Assembly (NCBI RefSeq): GCF_016722765.1
Contig: NZ_JAEQND010000001.1
Coordinates: forward strand, 559,475-623,474
DNA: 64,000 nt
Origin: Ramlibacter alkalitolerans
Lineage (GTDB): Bacteria; Pseudomonadota; Gammaproteobacteria; Burkholderiales; Burkholderiaceae_C
Direction of reading: 5' to 3'
Made by a program: the position numbers and the translations under genes. The notes below the pieces were generated by a model, which searched no databases, was not told where the DNA came from, and saw only the letters and a list, made by a program, of their open reading frames with translations. This document shows, one piece after another, positions 59,360 through 64,000 of the stretch (positions are counted from its first letter, which is position 1; every line of letters begins with the position of its first letter).

Positions 59360-60718
59360 TCAGCCCAAGGCTTGCTGGTGCTTTTCCAGCCCCAGCTGCA
59401 GCGTTCCCTTCGGCGACGTAGCAGCCTTGGCGTGCTGGAGATAGGCATCGCGCCAGGGAACGGCGACCGGCGCGATGAAGGAGCCGCTGCGCGCGGCCTG
59501 GACGACATAGGGATCATCCACCAGCGCGGGACGCTTGCCCTCCGCCAGCTCACGGACCGCAGAAAGGAGCGCACGTCGCGTGCGCACGATCATGGCATCG
59601 CTTGCGACCAGGTGTTCCCTGCTGCGATCCACGATCGTGCCCATGCTTTCCACGATGGCCGTGTCCTGGAGCAGCACCCCCGACAGACCCGTGTAGGACC
59701 TGGTGCGCTGCGTCTCGCGGTCGATGAGGTAATCGTTGTCCTGGTTGGCCACGGAGCGCCACCGTCCGTACCAGTCGCTCGTCGCCGGCAAGGTCGGCGG
59801 CATCGGCATGTGATTGGCATCGGGCTCCAGGCCGGGAATGGGCGCGCCATCCTTGGTGTGGCGCATGGCCATCGCGCTCTGCTTGTAGTAGAACGTGAAT
59901 AGCATGGTGTGCTCGTCGTCCATGGGAACGTAGCAGTTGGCGACGATCAGGTCGGTGAAATCACCATCCGGAAAGAGAGACCAGAAGGGGTACACGAAGT
60001 GCGCTATGCGATAGTACACCTCGTCGTTTTCCGCCGGCCGATGGGCGCAGTACATGGTGCCCCACGGCGTGTTGGACACATGGTACTTCGGCGCCCGATC
60101 GAGGACGGAGAACCGGTGCATGTTCTTCTCGTCTACGTCGGCCTTGTCGACGGCTCCCACGTGCAGGAAGCCGAAGTGTGAGGTGTCGATGTCACCTTCG
60201 ATGCCCTGGAGCCAGTTGTACTTGCGCTGCAGGCACTGCACCGAAACCTGCTCGGGATCGAGCAGCAAGGCCTCCATCTGCGGCAGCTCCGGCAACTGGT
60301 CGCGCTGCTCCCCCATGTAGATCCAGACTACGCCATTGCGCTCCCGCGTGGGAAAGGCATCCGCCGAGATGGTCTTGACCAACGCCGGGTCGACTTCCGC
60401 GTTGGGGATTTCCTCACAGTGGCCTGTGGGCTTGAATTTCCAGCCGTGGTAGACACAGCGGATGCCCGACTGCTCGACGCGCCCGAAGAACAGCGATGCT
60501 CCCCGGTGAGGGCATCTGTGGTCCATGATGCCAACGCGCCCGTCGCCATCGCGGAAGGCGACCAAGCGCTCTCCGAGAAGGAGGAGCCGCATGGGCGGGC
60601 CGCCGCGCTCCAGCTCAGTGGACAAACACGCGGGAATCCAGAACTGGCGCATCAAGTTGCCCATGGGGGTTCCTCGACCGACTCTCGTGAGAGTTTCATT
60701 GTCCGCATTACTGAGCAT
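59360..60718 (-). CDS. Rieske-type aromatic ring-hydroxylating oxygenase, large subunit
   Basis: 452 residues. Rieske 2Fe-2S motif: C69 and H71 in CPHRGASLFF, C88 and H91 in CVYHGWKF. The mononuclear iron site is expected in GIEGDIDTSHFGFLHVGAVD with H181 and H186, the Asp between the sites being D176 or D178. The pattern is that of phthalate 4,5-dioxygenase-type and demethylase subgroups (single component, no beta subunit). The enzyme hydroxylates or demethylates an aromatic acid with electrons from the VanB-type reductase. A good RBS precedes the ATG at 60718. Confidence 0.92.
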   Translation of the reverse strand: MLSNADNETLTRVGRGTPMGNLMRQFWIPACLSTELERGGPPMRLLLLGERLVAFRDGDGRVGIMDHRCPHRGASLFFGRVEQSGIRCVYHGWKFKPTGHCEEIPNAEVDPALVKTISADAFPTRERNGVVWIYMGEQRDQLPELPQMEALLLDPEQVSVQCLQRKYNWLQGIEGDIDTSHFGFLHVGAVDKADVDEKNMHRFSVLDRAPKYHVSNTPWGTMYCAHRPAENDEVYYRIAHFVYPFWSLFPDGDFTDLIVANCYVPMDDEHTMLFTFYYKQSAMAMRHTKDGAPIPGLEPDANHMPMPPTLPATSDWYGRWRSVANQDNDYLIDRETQRTRSYTGLSGVLLQDTAIVESMGTIVDRSREHLVASDAMIVRTRRALLSAVRELAEGKRPALVDDPYVVQAARSGSFIAPVAVPWRDAYLQHAKAATSPKGTLQLGLEKHQQALG

Positions 60719-61067
60719 GTGGCTTTTCCTTTGATCTGTGGGTCACAACTACACGGCTCCTTCGCCTGTGAGACTGCGGAGCGGAAATTGACGCGCGTCG
60801 GCCTGAGGCGCTTGTGCAGCACCCACCTCGATCGACGTCTCGGGAGGCTTTGGCGCTGCGACGAGAACGTTAGAGGACTCGGGTTGACGCCTCAATCAAC
60901 TTGCTGAAGGTGCGGTCATCTCGCATGGAGATGAAGAATGGAATGCGTCGTGCGCGCCTTTAAGATCGGCTCGATGCCTCTCGGCGTGTCGCTTTCGGCC
61001 ATGAAGCGCGTCGCGCAGCGACTGCGTGCCGGAGGATGCTTGCCATTGCATTGAATGGAACCGACAC
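60719..61067. other. divergent intergenic region with candidate LysR site
   Basis: 349 bases between the Rieske gene (minus) and the hemerythrin-like gene (plus). No gene is supported. GTTGA (60883-60887) and TCAAC (60896-60900) make an inverted repeat with an 8-base spacer, of the LysR-operator type. On the minus strand TTGAGG (60890-60895) and TAACGT (60867-60872) are spaced by 17 and could be the oxygenase promoter, but it would give a leader of about 150 bases. Confidence 0.35.
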
Positions 61068-61532
61068 ATGAGTGATCGCCGACATGCCTCTGATGCACCG
61101 CCCGCCGCCAAGGTCGCTGCGGAGTTGGGCTATGCCCCGATGGACAGCATCCATGCCGAGTTCGAAGATCTGCTGCGACGCGGAAGATCCGCCAAGGAGG
61201 AGGCGGATTGGCTGCCTTTGCTTCTGGAGTTGGACGCGCATCTTCGCAGCCACTTCGAATCCGAGGATCGCTGGATGACCGAAACCGACTTCCCGCCGCG
61301 CGACTGCCACATCGACGAACACATGGCAGTGCTGAAGTCCTCAGCGGAGGTATTGCAGCTGGCGCGTGCTGGTGATTTCGGCCCGGCCCCTTCGTTTGTC
61401 GAGAGCCTGGCCGACTGGTTTCCAGGACATGCTGCCTATCTGGACTCTGCGCTTGCAGCCTGGATGTGCAAACGGCGCTTCGGCGGGCGTCCCGTGGTCC
61501 TGCACCGGCCGAGCAAGGCGCACGCGGACTGA
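61068..61532 (+). CDS. hemerythrin-like protein
   Basis: 154 residues from the ATG at 61068. The di-iron four-helix-bundle ligands are in place: H29 (SIHAEFEDLL), H58 and H62 with E66 (HLRSHFESEDRWM), H81 and H85 (CHIDEHMAVL) and H121 with D126 (GHAAYLDSALA). Such proteins bind O2 or sense redox state. It is divergent from the oxygenase and could supply or sense oxygen for it, as a guess. Its stop codon lies in the left arm of the nested palindrome that follows. Confidence 0.82.
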   Translation: MSDRRHASDAPPAAKVAAELGYAPMDSIHAEFEDLLRRGRSAKEEADWLPLLLELDAHLRSHFESEDRWMTETDFPPRDCHIDEHMAVLKSSAEVLQLARAGDFGPAPSFVESLADWFPGHAAYLDSALAAWMCKRRFGGRPVVLHRPSKAHAD

Positions 61533-61753
61533 GAAGCTGTGAACGAATTGCTCGCACCCGCGTGAGGCCGCCATGAACCTCCTCTTGCTCTCAGGACGGC
61601 GCCCAGCGGCCTCACCCTTCGGGCCGGGGCGCCTCGGGGCGCAGGCCGTCGTTGCGCCCCTTGCCCAGGCGGCCAGCCTGGGCTGCGGGTCGCGCCTAGG
61701 CCTGCGCCCCGATGCGCCCCGTCGCGGGCACGATCAATTCATTCACAGCTTCT
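61532..61753. repeat. nested palindromic element
   Basis: Outer arms 61532-61567 and 61718-61753 are an imperfect 36-bp inverted repeat (7 mismatches). Inner arms 61628-61647 and 61699-61718 pair at 19 of 20 positions. A central perfect 8-bp stem GCCCAGGC/GCCTGGGC lies at 61663-61683. No gene is supported inside. The element is about 222 bp, MITE-like in size, and borders the hemerythrin stop. It could be a mobile element relic or a structured RNA; no family is recognised. Confidence 0.6.
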
Positions 61754-61844
61754 GAGCTCCCGGAGCGCGGGTGGCCATCATTGCATCGCGACTCCGCGCT
61801 GCCGCACCGCGAGCGACCTCGGCGCGGTGCACGTAGCAGGCAGA

Positions 61845-62786
61845 TCACCGCGAGCGATCGCGCTGCCGCCGGTGCTCGTAGCTTTGAAGGTGCATCCACG
61901 CGGGCCGCAGTGCCCCGGGCTCCACGCCCAAGGCCTGCACCCGGCGCAGCATGTCTCCCACGATGTGCGCCCCTTCCGTCGGCGCGCCCGCCTCGATGTC
62001 GCGCAGCATGGAGGCAGTGAGGGTCGAGCCGCGCTGCTGCAGCAGCTGCTCGAAGCCGGTGCGGGCCTCTGCGCGGGGTGGATGACCCGCTGCCTCGGCC
62101 GCGCGCGCGCACGCATCGAAGGTCTGCTGCACGTACGCCGCGCCCTCGTCGCTCGCGAGGATGTCGCCCACGGCCGACCGCATCAGGCAGGTGCTTGCCG
62201 CCAGCGTGGTGAGTCCGACGAACTTCTCCCACAGGTCCTGCCAGATATCCTCGGACAGGGTGGCATCGACGGGAGTCGCGCGGAACAAGGCCAGCAGACG
62301 CTGCAGCTTGTCCTTGGCGGCCGCGCCGCTCTCTGGCAGCAGCCCGAAGACGATCCGGTGCAGCGGCGCGAGCTGCGCGATCTCGCCCTCCTCCGTTATC
62401 GTCGCCGGGATGTGGCAACTGCCCCCGAGCACGCGCTCCGCCCCGAACGCCTCCTGCAGCCTGGCGATGTGCGCAACCCCGTTCAGCAGCGGCAGCACAT
62501 GGGCATCGCCGCGCAGCGCCGGCCGGATCGATGCGATCGCATCCTCCAGGTCATAGGCCTTGCATGCAAGCAGCACCAGGTCGAACTGCGCATCGAGCTG
62601 GGATGCAAGGACCGTCTGCACGTCCTGCTTGAACCTGCCGTCCGCCGCGTGGACGACCAGGCCGCGCTCGCGCAGCAGGGCCGCGCGCCTCTCGCGCACA
62701 AGGAAAGTCACGTCACCCCGCGCCTGCAGCAGGCGCGCTCCGAAATAGCCGCCGATCGCGCCGGCGCCGAGGACCAGGATCTTCAT
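61845..62786 (-). CDS. ketopantoate reductase family protein (2-dehydropantoate 2-reductase)
   Basis: 313 residues from the ATG at 62786. The NADPH motif is GAGAIGGYFGARLLQAR at the start. The substrate domain has VLLACKAYDLEDAIASIRPA with the catalytic Lys and LLNGVAHIARLQEAFGAERV with Asn, then DLWEKFVGLTTLAASTCLMR with Lys and Asn-like positions. The family reduces 2-dehydropantoate in coenzyme A biosynthesis, or other 2-keto acids. It is divergent from the lipoprotein esterase. It is unlinked in function to the clusters nearby as far as can be seen. Confidence 0.88.
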   Translation of the reverse strand: MKILVLGAGAIGGYFGARLLQARGDVTFLVRERRAALLRERGLVVHAADGRFKQDVQTVLASQLDAQFDLVLLACKAYDLEDAIASIRPALRGDAHVLPLLNGVAHIARLQEAFGAERVLGGSCHIPATITEEGEIAQLAPLHRIVFGLLPESGAAAKDKLQRLLALFRATPVDATLSEDIWQDLWEKFVGLTTLAASTCLMRSAVGDILASDEGAAYVQQTFDACARAAEAAGHPPRAEARTGFEQLLQQRGSTLTASMLRDIEAGAPTEGAHIVGDMLRRVQALGVEPGALRPAWMHLQSYEHRRQRDRSR

Positions 62787-62879
62787 GGCGTCGAATTTAA
62801 CCGGACCGGAGAGGGCCCGCCGCTGTTTCACGCGCGCGGCGCTACATTCGAAGGGTCGCCTCCTTGCGAAAGGCTGGTC

Positions 62880-63824
62880 ATGCGCCTTGTCCTTGCCACT
62901 GCACTCTTCCTTGCATCTTGCGCCGCCCTCCCGCCGCAGCCCGACCATGTGCCCTCTCAGGTGCCGCCTGAGATCGAGGCTGGGCTGCAGCAGATCGGAC
63001 GCGTCGTCGACCCGCCGCGAACCGGCGAGCTCTACGCGCCCCTCGCGCGCAAGGAGCCCTATGCGGGGGTGAAGACCACGCGCGACGTTGCCTACGGGCC
63101 GGATGCCCGCCACCGCCTCGACGTCTTCGAGCCGGAGGCTCCCACCGGATCGCGTCCCGTGCTCTTGTTCGTTCATGGCGGCGGCTTCACGGCTGGAAAC
63201 AAGCGCAGTGGCACGAGCCCCTTCTACGACAACATCATGCTGTGGGCCGTGGCCAACGGAATGGTCGGCGTCAACATGACGTACCGACTCGCGCCGCAGC
63301 ACCCGTGGCCCGCGGCGCAAGAGGACATCGCGGCGGCGCTGCGGTGGGTGCATGGCAATGTCCTGCGGCACCACGGCGATGCGGCACGGACGTTCCTCAT
63401 GGGCCATTCGGCCGGTGCTGCGCACGTCGCGCACTATGTAGCGCATCCGCGCTTCCATGTGCAGCCAGGGGGCGGCATCGCCGGCGCGATCCTGGTTTCA
63501 GGCCTGTTCGCCGTTCCTCCTGGAACGGTGAACGCGCCGATCAACGCCTATTTCGGCAACGACAGTTCAGGCCACGGCGCGCAATCCGCGCTGCCTGGAC
63601 TGGCTTCAACGGGGGTGCCGCTGCTGTTCGCGTTCGCCGAGCTGGACCCGCCCGAATTCCCCCTGCAGGCGAAGTTGCTGCAGGATGCCATGTGCGCCGC
63701 GCATCGGTGCCCGCGCATTCACTGGCTGCTCGGGGAAAGCCACATGTCGGAGGTGTATTCGATCAACACCGCCGACCAGGCGCTGACCGGCCTGATGCTC
63801 GCATTCATGCGCGGGCACCGCTGA
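62880..63824 (+). CDS. lipoprotein alpha/beta hydrolase (esterase/lipase)
   Basis: 314 residues from the ATG at 62880. Lipobox ALFLASC at about residues 8-14 marks a lipoprotein attached to a membrane. The HSL/BD-FAE type hydrolase motifs are VLLFVHGGGFTAGNKRSGTS (oxyanion HGGG) and FLMGHSAGAAHVAHYVAHPR (nucleophile Ser in GHSAG). The acid is in FAFAELDPPEFPLQ and the His in LLGESHMSEVYS. It is a carboxylesterase acting on short acyl esters or formylkynurenine-like compounds. It is divergent from the ketopantoate reductase gene. Confidence 0.87.
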   Translation: MRLVLATALFLASCAALPPQPDHVPSQVPPEIEAGLQQIGRVVDPPRTGELYAPLARKEPYAGVKTTRDVAYGPDARHRLDVFEPEAPTGSRPVLLFVHGGGFTAGNKRSGTSPFYDNIMLWAVANGMVGVNMTYRLAPQHPWPAAQEDIAAALRWVHGNVLRHHGDAARTFLMGHSAGAAHVAHYVAHPRFHVQPGGGIAGAILVSGLFAVPPGTVNAPINAYFGNDSSGHGAQSALPGLASTGVPLLFAFAELDPPEFPLQAKLLQDAMCAAHRCPRIHWLLGESHMSEVYSINTADQALTGLMLAFMRGHR

Positions 63825-63881
63825 ACCCGACCTCCATCGACGCCGGCTGGCGTAGGCAGGTGAAGGTGGCCGCTTGTGGCC

Positions 63882-64000
63882 GAGGCTGTGTGAAAACGAC
63901 CTGAGCTCGTACACTCCGGCAACTCGCGCCGGAGGTGACGATGCCTCGCTACGTGGAAGGCAGTGCCCGAGACCAGGTGACGTTGCTCCCCGAGTGCCTG
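63882..64000 (+). mobile_element. IS1182-type insertion sequence, left end (cut by window)
   Basis: The sequence gaggctgtgtgaaaacg (63882-63898) resembles IS1182-group termini, and the gene that starts 43 bases later resembles the N-terminus of IS1182-family transposases. The right end is outside the window, so neither target duplication nor length can be seen. Confidence 0.5.
63941..64000 (+). CDS. IS1182-family transposase, N-terminal 20 residues (3' cut by window)
   Basis: The ATG at 63941 follows GGAGG. Twenty residues are visible: MPRYVEGSARDQVTLLPECL, which match the start of IS1182-type DDE transposases (R-[FY]-[IV]-E-G then a QxTLLPE motif). The rest of the gene is beyond the window, so integrity cannot be judged. 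Confidence 0.65.
   Translation, partial: MPRYVEGSARDQVTLLPECL

Noticed and set aside
61573..61755. 60-codon plus-strand frame beginning with MNLLLLSGRR
   Set aside because: It lies wholly inside the nested palindrome, has no RBS of note and no similarity to known small proteins.
1..64000. tRNA, rRNA or riboswitch
   Set aside because: No CCA-ended cloverleaf, no rRNA core sequence and no recognisable riboswitch box were seen by eye; a covariance search would be needed to exclude them firmly.

Overview
This window is high-GC DNA that looks like the chromosome of a betaproteobacterium, most likely Burkholderiales and close to Comamonadaceae. That placement is an inference from gene content: five Bug-type tripartite-tricarboxylate-transporter receptors, a Rieske oxygenase with a VanB-type reductase, and a urate-breakdown block. 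No RNA gene was found. Genes are tightly packed, and many adjoining pairs overlap at ATGA or TGATG.

Region 1 (1-23752, all plus strand) is the distal part of a contractile injection system of the extracellular (eCIS, PVC-like) type. The order is a protein with a hydrophobic tail (cut by the window edge), a gp25-like baseplate wedge, a gpJ-like baseplate protein, a gpI-like tail protein, two tiny PKD-half proteins, three fibre or adaptor-like proteins sharing an N-terminal module, a tape-measure-family protein, the hallmark AAA+ ATPase, a 1468-residue candidate cargo protein and a TPR protein. Sheath, tube and spike genes would lie left of base 1. The most unusual feature is that PKD-like folds appear to be split across three consecutive polypeptides.

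Region 2 (23826-28237) holds a small secreted protein, a lytic transglycosylase, a SARP/BTAD-type regulator whose start lies in a 12-bp tandem repeat, and a divergent methyltransferase. Region 3 (28318-36916) is a minus-strand catabolic operon: hydratase, DUF1653 protein, SMP-30 lactonase, amidohydrolase, three Bug receptors, a 2-hydroxyacid dehydrogenase and an RraA-like aldolase. A divergent IclR regulator faces it. Region 4 (36894-43491) is a second minus-strand operon (unknown protein, YtcJ-like amidohydrolase, epoxide hydrolase-like enzyme, FAD oxidoreductase, Bug receptor). It is read from a promoter with a perfect palindrome in its spacer and faces a GntR regulator.

Region 5 (43509-51032) is a purine/urate block: LysR regulator, MFS carrier, UraD, two hydroxyisourate hydrolases (one with a Tat signal), a guanine-deaminase-like enzyme, a UraD-allantoate amidohydrolase fusion and an M20 hydrolase. 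Region 6 (51122-60718, minus strand) is an aromatic-degradation type cluster: Rieske oxygenase, VanB-type reductase, nitroreductase, DUF1097 membrane protein, Bug receptor and two paralogous LysR regulators. It ends in a chain of six stop/start-overlapping genes that includes shortened HD-domain and nitroreductase copies. Region 7 (61068-64000) has a hemerythrin-like protein, a nested palindromic element of about 220 bp, a ketopantoate reductase, a lipoprotein esterase and the left end of an IS1182-type element running off the window.
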